Assembly (NCBI RefSeq): GCF_910591885.1
Contig: NC_063285.1
Location: forward strand, 3,782,001 to 3,846,000
From: Bombus terrestris
Taxonomy: Eukaryota > Arthropoda > Insecta > Hymenoptera > Apidae
DNA length: 64,000 bases
Direction: 5' to 3'
Shown here: positions 10,201-20,749 of the stretch, in pieces
Layout of the letters: every line of letters starts with the position of its first letter
How positions within the stretch are numbered: the first letter of the stretch is position 1
The notes under the pieces: generated by a model
The model's database searches: none
Told to the model about the DNA's origin: nothing
The model's input: only the letters and a program-made list of their open reading frames with translations
Made by a program: the position numbers and the translations under genes

Positions 10201-11476
10201 TTAACGGTCCGAACGGTCGAGCGCCCCTTACCCCTCGCCCAATAATATCTAAGCATGGCATTCATCCAGGTATCGTTCACGCTCTTCCAGCGAAGGATCC
10301 CCCAACTTGGGGCGTATTCGCGCAGTAAACGCCATCCTGCGGGCGAATATGCCGTTTGACGATTTTCTTGAAAACCAATCAGCGTGCGTATTTGGGGTCC
10401 TTCGTTTTGAGCCTTGTTGGAGTCTCACTCGACGCTTGCACTTGGGTCTAACACGCTCGAGTCTAACAACGGTATTGGTAGTCTCGTTCGAGTAGTTCAA
10501 TCGCAAACATGTAGCATCGAGTCAGTTTCCGTGCCTTCGTATCGCTAAACGTGGACTAAACAACCGTTTCAATTTCTCAGTGCTCTTCAAGCGCTCGTGC
10601 TGGTGAAATCGTTTCGTCAGTCGTAACGGTCAGTTGATACTTTTCTGAACAGGTTTCCTCGGTGCGTCAATATCTTCAAGCATTCGTGGACATGGCTGCA
10701 AGCGTTCGTGGAGAGGACAGAGTCGTTCCATCAGGCGTAACGATCAGTGGACAGTCCTGTGCGAAATCTTCAGTTGCGAACAGTATCTCCAAGCATCGAT
10801 GAAGGTAAGTATCGTTTTAGCGAGCGAACGATTAGTAAACCGTCTCGTGCGGGTCTTTCAAATGCGAGCGGCATCGACACGCGTGTATCGTTAATTCAGT
10901 CGCATTCGTTCAGTCGTAAATCGCGTCGCGGCATTCGCTTCAGTTGTATTCGTAAATTTCGTTTTAATCGTCGAAAACAATTTGAAACATTCTCATCGTT
11001 TGTTCTTCGATATTTTTTTTTTCCAATTTTAACTTTGTCAATTGTTCTACGCGCATTAAAGCTGTTACCCAAGATTAATTCGGCGGGGAACAAGTTAGAG
11101 AGCGCGGTATCGTCGTTATCAGACACACGCGCACGTTAGACGTATCGTTGTTTCTTTAACCGATTGAGTAGCAAACAGCGTGATCGGGCTGTTTAGATTT
11201 TGTGTCGAAAAGTCCCAGTACATTTGAACTCTACGGACGACTAACGGTATTTTGTATTTCATTGTTATCTTGATGATTTTTATTGAACAAAACTTGAAAT
11301 ATTTATAAACTAATAGTACGCGTATATAAATATATAGATGTATTTCGTAAGAGTAACAAATATGACGAGCGCTATTGTGCCGCTTGTTTCTCTTCGCAAT
11401 CGATTAAGAGGCTATCGTGCCGTTCGGCACGTTTCGACCCTGGTTTTTCAAAGACCCCTGGGGCTCAAACGGTTAA
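10201..11476. other. CpG-rich block between two TTAA sites; nature uncertain
   Basis: The base composition changes sharply from the AT-rich flanks, with frequent CG dinucleotides up to about 11150. The block starts at TTAA (10201) followed by CGGTCCGAACGGTCGAGC and ends with CCCCTGGGGCTCAAACGG before TTAA (11473). The two ends read inward show weak resemblance (CGGTCGAGCGCCCC versus CCGTTTGAGCCCC), which would suit a piggyBac-type element. Alternatively this is a host promoter/first exon: a CCAAT box lies near 10375, and GAAG|GTAAGT near 10803 fits a splice donor. The ORFs here (up to 130 codons, 10747-11139) lack recognisable domains. Confidence 0.25.
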
Positions 11477-12564
11477 ATTATGTCAATATTATCTGCAAAT
11501 AATTATTTTTCTATTTACTCTATATGATTTTCGAAACATTAAAAGATTATTATTACTCGACTACTTCAATATTGATTACGATAATTTTTTAATTACGGTT
11601 AAAAACTTGTCACTACTGGTGTGAGAGACTGTAAAATTGATTCGAAATAGTATTTTACAGAGTAACCGATGAAACCGATGAAACCGATGAGTTAGATATT
11701 TATATAATAAAAAGTTATTTCTATTTCTGAATTTTCTTTCTGGATATTTCTTTTAAATACCATTTTAAGTAGTTGTTGTTTTACAGTACGAATAAAATAT
11801 TTTAAATATGTAGTAAAAAATAAACTATCTTTATTTTCACAACGCGGTACATAAAATAAAGTATTTTATCTTTGTATTGTAAATAGTATTGTGTTTAAAA
11901 TGTTTCTTAACAATGAAAATAGATTAAGCAGAAGGTTAATATCAGGATGCGAGAATCCAAAATATTTGGAAATTAAATTCATGTTCTTTTTAACCCTGAT
12001 GCGCGCTCTTCGGGTCTCTTTGTTCTTACTGCTCTCCTTTCTTTCTCTAAGAACTTTTGTATTCTTTAAACGTATAGAGCAAAATTTTGTCCGACCGTTG
12101 AAACCGACATATTTGAGAAAAAGACGTGCGATCATAGAAAATCTAGGGAACGCACTGATACAAAATTATATTATAAGATGGTAATATGACCCGCGTAGGA
12201 AAGCTGCGAAAGAAATAGCAGAGAATGTTATAAATACATTGGAACATTTCAAAGAGAAAATAAGAGTTTGTAAAAATTTCACTAATGCCAAAATTTTGTT
12301 TGCGATAATAGAATGTACCGGTTCTTTGCAATGAAAATTATTATGAAGGATATAAGTAACATATTACTACATTTCCCCGGTCCTTACTTAGAAGATAAAA
12401 CAAACGAAAACGAATCTTTGTATGCAAAGGTAATATTCTTCTTCAAACTCTTACCGAATAATTTAGTTGAATGGAAGACCGCAGCAGGGTGTTAAGTAAC
12501 ATGCATTATTCAAAGTTTTCATCGCTTGGATTACTCTTATATGGGCAAACATGCAATCCATTTC
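11477..12564. other. AT-rich stretch with unassigned short ORFs
   Basis: It contains a 9-bp unit repeated three times near 11666-11690 (ACCGATGAA) and two opposed ORFs of about 90 codons near 11866-12184. I recognise no domain in either. Coding-like composition from 12180 to 12490 is broken by stops. No RNA gene seen. Confidence 0.35.
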
Positions 12565-12832
12565 CTTTTTTTATTTTTATTCTTTTTTTATTCTTTTTAA
12601 TTTGCACTTTACAATTTGTCCAGCTGGACATTTGTTAAATTTTTCTAACTTTATCCGAGTTTGACTATTTTAATTCTGTAGCGAGGTCAGTGGGGTGTTT
12701 TCTTTTTATTCTTCTTTTTATGAGAGTTTTGCTCGCTTCAGCAGCTAGCTGGTTTGGATATATTGCCGTTCTATCCTTGTGTTTTTCTTTTTAAATGCTT
12801 GCCGATTTCTCCTTTGACCATTGGTATTTACG
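12565..12832 (-). mobile_element. 3' tail of an A-related non-LTR element
   Basis: It is read on the minus strand, so the T-rich tract at 12565-12600 is the poly(A) tail. A hairpin with TGTCC/GGACA arms (12617-12630) and then ORF2 C-terminal sequence follow. Bases 12650-12830 are nearly the same as 8900-9065, so both belong to one A-related subfamily. Homology stops at 12832, where an R repeat begins. A typical short 5'-truncated copy. Confidence 0.7.
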
Positions 12833-13120
12833 TACAACTCTCGATTCCAACTGACGATTCTCTGCCCTCGGTTACAACTCAACTATTTTCTTGATCCGAT
12901 TCGTTTCTTTTCGTCATCCATCAATATCTCTATTACGCGCGCGTTCGTTACGCATCCACCACCGTTGCTACCTACGCCTTCTTCCAATATTACAAAAAAT
13001 GTCCTATAAGGAAGAACCTTACGGATATCGATGGCTGATTAGGCCTGTCGGCACTTGCGCCTCGGTGATGTTTGGACCGCCGTTGGAAAGTTTTGTTGTC
13101 GAGTGCCGCTAAGCCCTATT
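12833..13120. repeat. R repeat, copy R1
   Basis: Member of an unclassified dispersed repeat of about 300 bp also found near 47.1/51.5 kb, 51.7 kb and 52.4/56.9 kb. Shared blocks are CCATCAATATC near 12920, a GCGTTCGTTACGCATCC-like stretch, CGCCTTCTTC, and ATATCGATGGCT followed by ATTAGGC near 13030. No ORF is conserved between copies. Confidence 0.6.
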
Positions 13121-13804
13121 CAAGTTTTTCGACCGTTTCTGCTTGTTGGCATTTGCTCTTCGTCGCCGACATTGTCTCTATGTCGGCGATCTTTCCGCGT
13201 TACTATAATAGAGACCAAAGAAGCCGTTCTACAGTATCACGTAAAATTTATGATAAAGAAGGAGTAACGTAATTTGACCGTGTTTTTAAAATTTTGTAGG
13301 CTTTTATTCACGAGAACGATTAAGTATAATATTACAATGAAGTTCAAATCACGGCCAAACTGTACACAAGACTAGACTCAAGACCAAAAAAAAACTCTTC
13401 TTGGTCGAATGATTGCAGTTTTTACAGGCTGCTGCGTTTGTCGGCGTTGAGGGACAAGGAACGGATCCTAATTACCCTAGGTAATGGGGCAAATGTAATG
13501 TTGGGCCATGTGCAAAGGTCAAGTCAAAACCTAACGGTCCGCTGTCAGGTAGTATGGAATGACGTGGATTTGACGATTTATGATCGTTGTCAGAACAGCC
13601 GTGTTGTTCGTGAATATTAATATTTTGCTGTTGGTAGTTATACGCAATGCAGTGAAACTAAATAATTTCAAAATTGAAGTAGGCGAGAAAATTAGGGTAT
13701 TATGTTGGTGCAGGTCGAAAGGGCCTGATTTCCTATACAAAAATAAGTCGATGATGAAGTAACAATTTTTAACACAAGACTTGGTTTTCCAGAAAATCAA
13801 TTAC
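13121..13804. other. Non-coding stretch, nothing recognised
   Basis: Contains short ORFs on both strands without recognisable domains. No repeat matches elsewhere in the window were seen. Confidence 0.45.
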
Positions 13805-13866
13805 GAAGTTCCGTCCACTTGACTCGCTACTTTTTAAGTATACGCGTACCTATATGACGGAACTTC
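13805..13866. repeat. Perfect 11-bp inverted repeat
   Basis: GAAGTTCCGTC (13805-13815) is mirrored by GACGGAACTTC (13856-13866), with a 40-base spacer that contains GTATACGCGTACC. It could be a hairpin, a miniature inverted-repeat element or a footprint. Bases 13867-14009 hold nothing recognised. Confidence 0.6.
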
Positions 13867-14208
13867 ACAATCCATTGTTTGGGAAACGAAGCCAGGAAAA
13901 ATGTTATATATCTGTATGCACGTCTAAAAAAATACCATTTATCCTCATAAATACATGTATGTTTTCTTAAATATTTTGTCTATTGGATAACATGAAATAA
14001 CAAAGCTGATTACTTCAGCCAACGCTCATACCGCGTTGAGAGTACTCGTTCTCGTCAGTTGACCGTAATCCTCCGAGCAGGTCGGACCTCTCGGCCCTAA
14101 GGGATAAACAGGCGTAGGCCCTAACAGTGAGCGCGGCAAGCTATACAGTGCACAGTAGACAGTGAGAGAGCAAAAAAAAAGAAAAATAAAAAGAGTGCTA
14201 AACAGTGA

Positions 14209-15955
14209 AAAAATAGAGATAACATCAACCACTCTACAAACAATATAAAAATAGAAGAAGAAAAGAATGAAATCGAAACCAAGGAGGCGGAATCCGCCAT
14301 AAGCTCGTCAAAAAAAGGAATCAAAAGAAAGATAGAAAAACAACAAATAATTAAAGATAGCAGCATAAGAACTGATACACAAAAGACGCGGAAACTCAAT
14401 CCGCCCCCCAAACCTGGTAACCAGGAACAAAATAAACTCAAAACAAGAAAATTTAAAAGAGAAGAAAGCGACTCACAAGAAGAGCACGACGATAAAAACG
14501 AAAATATGAAACAAAGAAGAAGCCCACAACCTCAACCAATGACTATCACATTAAAAAACAGATTCGATGCCCTCCAAGCCCAAGACCCCTGCTCACCGCA
14601 ACCGCATGAAACCATTATCGAAAACATTTAAAAAAAACGACGTATTAAGGGAAAAGGCAACCAGACAGCCCACTCCCCCGGACACGTCACCAATAACCAC
14701 AAGCAAAAGCTATACCGCCCGGACAAGCACCCCCCCCGCCGCCCCGCCGAAAAAAACAACACCACAACCCTCATCATTACTGAAAAACCAAACTCACAAG
14801 GGCCTGCCACCCAGCCACCCCGCTGAAGACCAGGCAGACCCCCCCCCCCACATCAGCAAAAGGGGCCAGGCCACCCCCCATCAACATAACGTTACAAGAC
14901 CCGAAAGACACAATAGCACTCATGGAAAAGTCCCTCAAAATCAAGAATTTCCATATCGAAAGAATCCATTCAGGTAAGCACGTACTTTATCTTCAAAACC
15001 TAAATGACCACGCGAACGCAAAAAAAAATACTGACCGCAGCCAACACGGCCTATTTCACATATACCCCAAAATCTCAAAAACCCCACACATACCTACTAA
15101 AAGGGCTAGGAAACAGCTACACAGAAGCGGAAATACTAGAAGACCTAAAAGTCCTGAAAATAGAAGAAGTTAACTTCACCAAAGTGACTCGATTCACAAC
15201 AAGAAAATCAAGGGAGAACAACACATTGCTCCCAATCTATATAATACAAGTCTCCCCCGATAGCAACATTGGGAACCTACTAAAAATAAACAGACTTAAC
15301 TATCTAAAAATAGCCTGGGAAAAAATTAAAAAAAAACGATATCACGCAGTGCTACAAATGCCAGCGAATAGGCCACACAGCACAGAACTATAACCTAAAC
15401 TATCGCTGTGTAAAATGCACTGAACCGCACGGGCCAGGCGAGTGCAAAATAAAAAAAGAAGCAGCAGTAAGCAAAGAAAAAATCTACTGCGTAAACTGCA
15501 AAAACTACGGACATCCTGCATCATACAAAGGATGTCCAAAACTCGTCGAATTACGGAAAAAGATTAATGAAAAAATCACCAAAGCAAAAACAACAAAAAT
15601 CGAAAGAATCGCCAAAATAAGCCGTAAGTACGTCCCCGAGCTAAAGTTCGCGGACATAGTAAAACAAAGAACAAGTATAAACGAGACAAGCCCGCAAGTA
15701 ACAAACATAGCGGCACAAGTCAAACAAAACCCTAACCCAACAATAGACTCACCCCAAATAAGCATAATAAATGTCATTGAAGACTTCAAAAAAAGCATCC
15801 TAAAAGCTCTAAGCGACCAACAAACACAACTAAACGAAATCAAAAAAGCACTAAATACGCATGAAGAAAGAATCGATTCCATCTTCAACATCATCGAAAA
15901 TATAGACGAAGATTGGCCAAAAAACACCCCCCCCCCCACCAATCACAGCAGAAAA
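14209..15955 (+). pseudogene. Element C ORF1 (gag-like, zinc knuckles)
   Basis: RNA-binding protein of a Jockey-type element, broken by several homopolymer frameshifts. The N-terminal part is open from 14209 to 14631 but has no ATG before 14506. It carries a KNRFDAL motif equivalent to NRFAIL in family B. The middle part (14910-15390) holds the pre-knuckle domain (YLLKGLGNSYTEAEILEDL). The knuckles CYKCQRIGHTAQN, CVKCTEPHGPGEC and CVNCKNYGHPASYKGC (about 15345-15540) are in another frame. The C-terminus is a charged coil ending NHSRK at the TAA (15953-15955). Confidence 0.8.
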
Positions 15956-18900
15956 TAAACCAGATAAAAGTTAAACATCTGAAAATCATATCAATAAACG
16001 CCAACTCACTAATCTCAAACCAAAAAAGGTACAGCATGCTAACCCTAATTAAGAAAGAAACCCCCGACATAGTACTTATCTCAGAAAGAAAACTGAACTA
16101 TAGACACAAAGTGCACTACAAAAACTACTCTATAATAAGACACGCCAGACCAAACGCTACCCAAGGAGGAGGAACGGCAATCCTCATAAAAAACCCCCTG
16201 AAGTTCAAAACAATACAAAACGACAAAATAACAAACTTCAAAATCCTAGAGACGACGATCATAAAAATAAAAATAAACAATAAGGAAAACTTATTTATCA
16301 CCGCAGCCTACGCTGCCTACGGAAACCAGAAACAATTTAATGACGAATTCGACAATCTCTTCCAACTTTTGCAGCTCGACAAACAGGAAATCTACTACAT
16401 AATAGCCGGTGACCTTAACGCCAAACATACCAGCTGGAAAAACGAAATAAACAACACGAGAGGAAACTCCGTCAGAATCTGGCTAGACAATAAAAGCATT
16501 TTCTACAAAACAAACCTCTACAGCTCCGAGCTACCCTCTTACCCAAAAGGACGCTTCTACCTAGACATATGCCTAGCAGACGCCCGAATAAAATTCCAAA
16601 ACTTACGACCAAATAACACTCTTAAAACCATAGACTACGACAGCGACCATAACGCCATAGTATTTCACATAAGCTAGAACACATCTGACTACCTAACACT
16701 CGAAACATAGACCGAAACACCCAGGTACAACTACAAAAAGACAGACTGGAAAAAGTTCCAAAACCTACTCGAACAGAACTGCGACCTAAAAATCCATAAC
16801 AATGTCAACCTAACAGACAGACAAATCGACTCGTTCATAGACGAAATAGAAAAACATATACAAAACGCCCTACTAGAATTCGTACCGACGTTAAAAAAAA
16901 AGACTCCTGCTAGCCATATGTAAACTATAAATTAAAAAAACTACAACGAGATAAAAGCTACATACTATCTAAATTAAACAACCTAAGACACAACTACTCT
17001 TACGACAAAAGAGAAGACATAGAATTCCTAAAGTACCTGCTACACGAAATAAAATCACAACTAAAACAAGAATTCGCAAACTCTATAAATCAATACTGGA
17101 CAAATAAAATAAAAAATATCTCCAAAAAAGACTCTGCTAGCATGTTCTCGCAGATAAATCAAATTTTCAGACCAAAGGAACAAAACTCCATTCCGCCCCT
17201 CAAACTGCCACCAGAAAAAGCCTCCCTCATCCAAGAAGCAGGCATCGAGATACACAACACCAACAAAGACACCGAGGATAACTTCATAATATCAAAAACA
17301 ACGGAAAAACTAGACATTATCGGCACCCACTTTGCCAAAACTCACACACAAAACGAACACATGGGCCGAGAACAATTAGACAGAATTATCATCGCCGAAA
17401 CAAACAAACTAAAAAATAAAATAGAACAAGACATAGCGCTAAACAAAACAGTCTGCACATTCTCAAACGAAAACACATCGGACGACCCCAAACAGCCCGA
17501 CCCAGAAATAAACTACTTTACAAACTTCAATCAACTAAATACAATCTTCTCCGCGCTAAACAACAAAAAATCCGCCGGCTTCGATGGCATCCCAAACATC
17601 TCGCTCAAACGCCTACCAAACAAAATAAAATGGTACTACACAGTACTGTTTAATAACGCACTAAACAACACGTACTTCCCCAAAAAATGAAAAAAAGCCA
17701 AACTCATAGCCATTACAAAAAAAAAAATAAAGACGGCTCATCACCTGCAAACCTACGACCCATGAGCCTCCTCCCCAACATAAGCAAAGTATACGAAATG
17801 ATCATAAACAACGCCCTAGCAGCATTCTGCTCAAAAAATAAGATAATCCCGGAAAACCAATTCGGCTTCCGCCACAAACACTCCACAATCCACGCAATAA
17901 ACAAACTTACGTCGGATATCTGCTGGGCACTTAACGCAAATCAACGAGTAGCCGCCTGCCTAATAGACATCGAAAAAGCCTTCGACACCGTCTGGATCCC
18001 AGGGCTCATTTATAAAATGATTAAAAAGAACTTCCCCGAATACCTAATCAAAATAGTATGGGACATGATAACAAACAAAACTTTCATAATGACCGACGGC
18101 TCGCACACTTCAAGCAAAGAATTCTCCATAGAGAACGGCCTGCAACAAGGAACAGTAAATTCCCCGCTACTCTTCAGCATCTACAATAACGACTTACTAA
18201 ACCTCTTTAACCTCAACACATCCACACATAAACGCTCCATAGCCTTCGCGGATGACCTAATCATCTATGTAACAGGCCACAAAACCAAAACGATAAGAAC
18301 AGAACTGCAAGAACTCTTTAACAAAATCAGCGATTACTATCACACATGGAAACTAAAAATTAACGCAAGCAAATGCGAAATCATTCTATTCAGACCCATG
18401 GCAAGCAAAATCGGTCCAGCAGAAAGGGAACACGTCAGAAAATTCCATCTAAAAGAAAAAGCAAACGAAGAGAACCTCATACCACACAAAAATTGCGTGA
18501 AATACCTAGGAGTAAATATAGATGAAAAACTAAACTACAAGCAACACATCGAAATCCAACTCTCCAAAGCCAGCAAAGCTTTTTGGAATACAAAAAGGCT
18601 GTTTTATTCCAGACATCTCGATAGCAAAGTAAAAATCATGTGCTACCAAACGCTAATAAGACCCATTATAACCTACGGCTATCCAATATGGTACAACATA
18701 CCAGCGTCAGTAATGGAAAAAATTCGCATATTCGAAAGAAAATGCACCAGAGCTTGCCTGAGCATTTAGAGATCAGAACACAGCGGATACAGAAAATACG
18801 TAAAAAACAAAAAAATATACGACTTAGCCAACATCCACCGCATCGACTGTCATATCCTAAAACTAACAAGAAACCACTTCGCGCAAGCCGCGAAGATCAA

Positions 18901-19209
18901 AGAAAACAGCCTAATCTTCGGCTGCTTATTCCCAAACGACGCATACTTCAAAGACACTCTGTTAACAGGCTACATCCCCCCCCCCCTCCGAACCTAGACG
19001 AAAGAAACTATCTCCAAGACCAAAACAACATCCCTATAATTTACCATATGCAAAGGAAAATAGGAATGAAATCTATACAATACGAGGAAAACCTAGATGG
19101 CCGTACTGCAGACACTAGGTGGAGATACAACATGGCACTCCCCCAAAAGGATACAGAAGACAAACACAGAAAAAACACAAAAAAATATTGGTGGATACGG
19201 AACCCATAA
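15956..19209 (+). pseudogene. Element C ORF2 endonuclease-reverse transcriptase
   Basis: It opens in the -1 frame across the ORF1 stop, without an ATG. Endonuclease (to 16677): SINANSL, LISER, GGGTAILIK, AGDLNAKHTSW and DSDHNAI. A stop at 16675-16677 and frame changes between 16677 and 17142 break it. RT: SAGFDGIP, LRPMSLLPN, QFGFRHKHST, LIDIEKAFD, NGLQQGTVNSP and IAFADDLII, with the FADD box intact. There is a frameshift at the A-rich run near 17690. The C-terminal extension (18770-19209) has further stops and ends KYWWIRNP. It lacks an obvious RNase H domain. Confidence 0.83.
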
Positions 19210-19310
19210 CAAAAAACAACAAGATAAAGAGCCACAGAACGGCAACGCTCACCAAATAAAGTGTAAATATGTAAATATGTAAATAGATAAACAAATATTA
19301 TACTAATCCC

Positions 19311-19552
19311 ACAGAACACCCCTCCCATCCCTCTCTAATAGGCTAGCGAACTGTCCTGTTTTTGCGTCCAGGCTTTCAGGACATAAATTAAAATATCGTA
19401 CATTGGCACAGCGCAACAGCGGCTTAAATTTAAGGCACAATAATAATCTTAAAAAAAAAAAGTAATAATGCATGGCTACGTTTATTCTGGAAAAAAAATT
19501 ATGTAAAAAAAATATGTAAAAAACCTGGAATTAATAAACAAAAATAAAAAAA
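19311..19552. other. AT-rich spacer
   Basis: A-rich tracts near 19450-19550 precede the tRNA-like sequence. No gene recognised. Confidence 0.5.
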
Positions 19553-19620
19553 AGCAATGGTTAACGCCTTAGGTTGCGAACGTTCGGAACTCGGGTTCGA
19601 ATCCCGGCGACCGGAGTCCG
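19553..19620 (+). repeat. tRNA-like sequence (SINE head or tRNA pseudogene)
   Basis: It contains an A-box-like TGGTTAACGCC and a perfect B box, GGGTTCGAATCCCGG, whose arms pair as a T stem. The putative anticodon stem (TTAGG/CGTTC) does not pair, and the 5' acceptor strand is A-rich, so it is not a functional tRNA. A tRNA-derived SINE fragment is the likeliest reading. Bases 19621-19759 hold nothing further that I recognise. Confidence 0.55.
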
Positions 19621-19759
19621 ATTTTATTTCCACGTACCAAAAAAACGGAGGAAAAATCAGCAGTATCCCGGCAGCGACATCTACAGCCCCCAGTGACAAT
19701 TACAGCGGACCAGGCCCAACAACTATAACTCACTCACGGCCACCTCAACATATTTTTAA

Positions 19760-19866
19760 TTTTTAAATTTAATAGTAATGAATTTATTAAAATTATAATT
19801 GATAATAAGCAAATCATACATAACAAAAAGATAAATAAATCAATTAATAGGTATTATTTGTGGAAT
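19760..19866 (-). pseudogene. atp8: Mitochondrial atp8 fragment in the nucleus
   Basis: It starts at ATT (19864-19866) with the diagnostic ATP8 opening IPQMMPINW (invertebrate mitochondrial code), then a hydrophobic stretch, running until the mitochondrial homology ends near 19760. ATP8 is a small membrane subunit of ATP synthase. It abuts trnK, matching mitochondrial order. It is 3'-truncated and cannot function in the nucleus. Confidence 0.8.
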
Positions 19867-19935
19867 TCGTTAGAAGTAAATTTTAATTACTCTAATTCAT
19901 TTAAAAGATCAATTCTTAATTTCAGACATTTAATG
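19867..19935 (-). tRNA. trnK: Mitochondrial trnK copy (nuclear insertion)
   Basis: A 69-base unit between atp8 and trnD. Read on the minus strand it begins CATTAAATG and ends TTCTAACGA like insect mitochondrial tRNA-Lys, with TTT in the loop CTTTTAA. The anticodon stem has one mismatch and the acceptor relies on weak pairs. It is a non-functional nuclear copy. Confidence 0.65.
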
Positions 19936-19937
19936 AT

Positions 19938-20006
19938 AGAAAAATAATAAGTTAAATTATTAATTTTAGAATGACAATCTAATGTTATTTAATTAACTAA
20001 TTTTTC
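19938..20006 (-). tRNA. trnD: Mitochondrial trnD copy (nuclear insertion)
   Basis: The acceptor stem GAAAAAT/ATTTTTC is perfect. The anticodon arm TTAGA-TTGTCAT-TCTAA pairs fully and presents GTC (Asp). It lies directly downstream of cox2, before trnK, the D-K order reported for bees rather than the ancestral insect K-D. Confidence 0.8.
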
Positions 20007-20009
20007 ATA

Positions 20010-20681
20010 TTAATTTTTTTTAATCCGATTTGAAAATAATTCATAAGAAGTTCTTTCTAATATAATTGGTATAAAACTATGATTTATTCCACAAATTTCA
20101 GAGCGTTGACCAAAATAAATTCCAGGACGAATACAAAATATGTTTAGTTGATTAATTCTATCAGGAATTGCATCAACTTTAATTCCTAATGAAGGGATTG
20201 TTCATGAGTGAATTACATTTGTAGAAGATACAATTATACGTATTGAAATTTTAAATGGAATAATTAATCGATTATCAGTTTCTAAAAGTCGAAATTGATT
20301 TATTGATTCACAATTTAATATATATGAATCAAATTCATAGTTATTAAATTCTGGATATTCATAAGATCAATATCATTGATGACAAATAGATTTAATAGAA
20401 AAATAAGGATTTATGATTTCATCAATATAATATAAAATTTTTAGTGATGGAAAACGAATAATTATTAAAATAATTATAGGAGTTAAAGTTCAAATAATTT
20501 CAATAGTATGATTTTTTAATAAATTTAAGTTTAAGAAATTATTTAATGTAAAATCTATAATGAAAAATGTAGTTAAAGTAATAATAATTATTATTATTAT
20601 AGTTAAATTAAGAAATGAAATAAGATTATCTGAATAAACAGAATTTGAGTCTTGAAATATAAATATATTTCATGTAGAAAT
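20010..20681 (-). pseudogene. cox2: Mitochondrial cox2 copy, full length and open in mitochondrial code
   Basis: Nuclear copy of cytochrome c oxidase subunit II, the CuA-binding subunit. I translated all 224 codons with the invertebrate mitochondrial code: start ATT (20681), N-terminus ISTWNMFMFQDSNS, two hydrophobic segments, HQWYWSYEYP, VIHSWTIPSLG, DAIPDRMNQ, and the CuA loop, stopping at TAA (20010-20012). There is no internal stop, giving 223 residues, the usual length. The first CuA cysteine is Arg (GQRSEICG; CGC codon), which would abolish copper binding. In the standard code the many TGA Trp codons are stops, so it is dead in the nucleus. Confidence 0.9.
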
Positions 20682-20741
20682 TTTTAATAAGTAAGTTTAT
20701 TTGAATTTTAAGTTCAATTCAAAATTAATGTTTTATTAAAA
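20682..20741 (-). tRNA. trnL2: Mitochondrial trnL2-like copy next to cox2 (nuclear insertion)
   Basis: The acceptor stem TTTTAAT/ATTAAAA is perfect. The anticodon arm TTGAA-CTTAAAA-TTCAA presents TAA (Leu UUR), and cox2 follows at once, as in insect mitochondria. The D arm lacks the conserved GGCAGATTAGTG found in the other copy at 61993-62059, so this one is atypical or rearranged. A gypsy LTR begins 9 bases upstream. Confidence 0.6.
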
Positions 20742-20749
20742 TATATATA

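Larger units (their letters stand above)
14010..19310 (+). mobile_element. Element C: Jockey-superfamily non-LTR retrotransposon
   Basis: A single, nearly full-length but degraded element: a GC-rich 5' segment (14010-14150), an A-rich ORF1 and an ORF2 with endonuclease and RT. The 3' end carries TGTAAATA-type short repeats (19262-19290) rather than a pure poly(A) tail. The exact ends are not fixed, because I found no target duplication. Codon use is strongly A-rich on the coding strand, which explains the long Ser/Phe-rich antisense ORFs. Confidence 0.8.

Noticed and set aside
11866..12184. Host exon candidates on both strands
   Set aside because: Neither ORF has a recognisable domain or convincing splice sites, and they overlap each other in AT-rich DNA.
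14121..14441. Minus-strand ORFs rich in Ser, Phe and Leu (also at 3136-3507, 4177-4794, 15505-15942 and 36279-36899)
   Set aside because: They are antisense to A-rich coding strands of elements A and C; the composition explains their length and hydrophobicity, and no domain is visible.
19553..19620. Functional nuclear tRNA gene
   Set aside because: B box and T arm are good, but the anticodon and acceptor stems do not pair; it fits a SINE head or pseudogene better.
19760..20741. Genuine mitochondrial contig contamination
   Set aside because: The mitochondrial pieces are fragmented, inverted and joined directly to nuclear retroelement LTRs, one with 5-bp target duplications inside cox1. A chimeric assembly remains possible but is the weaker reading.
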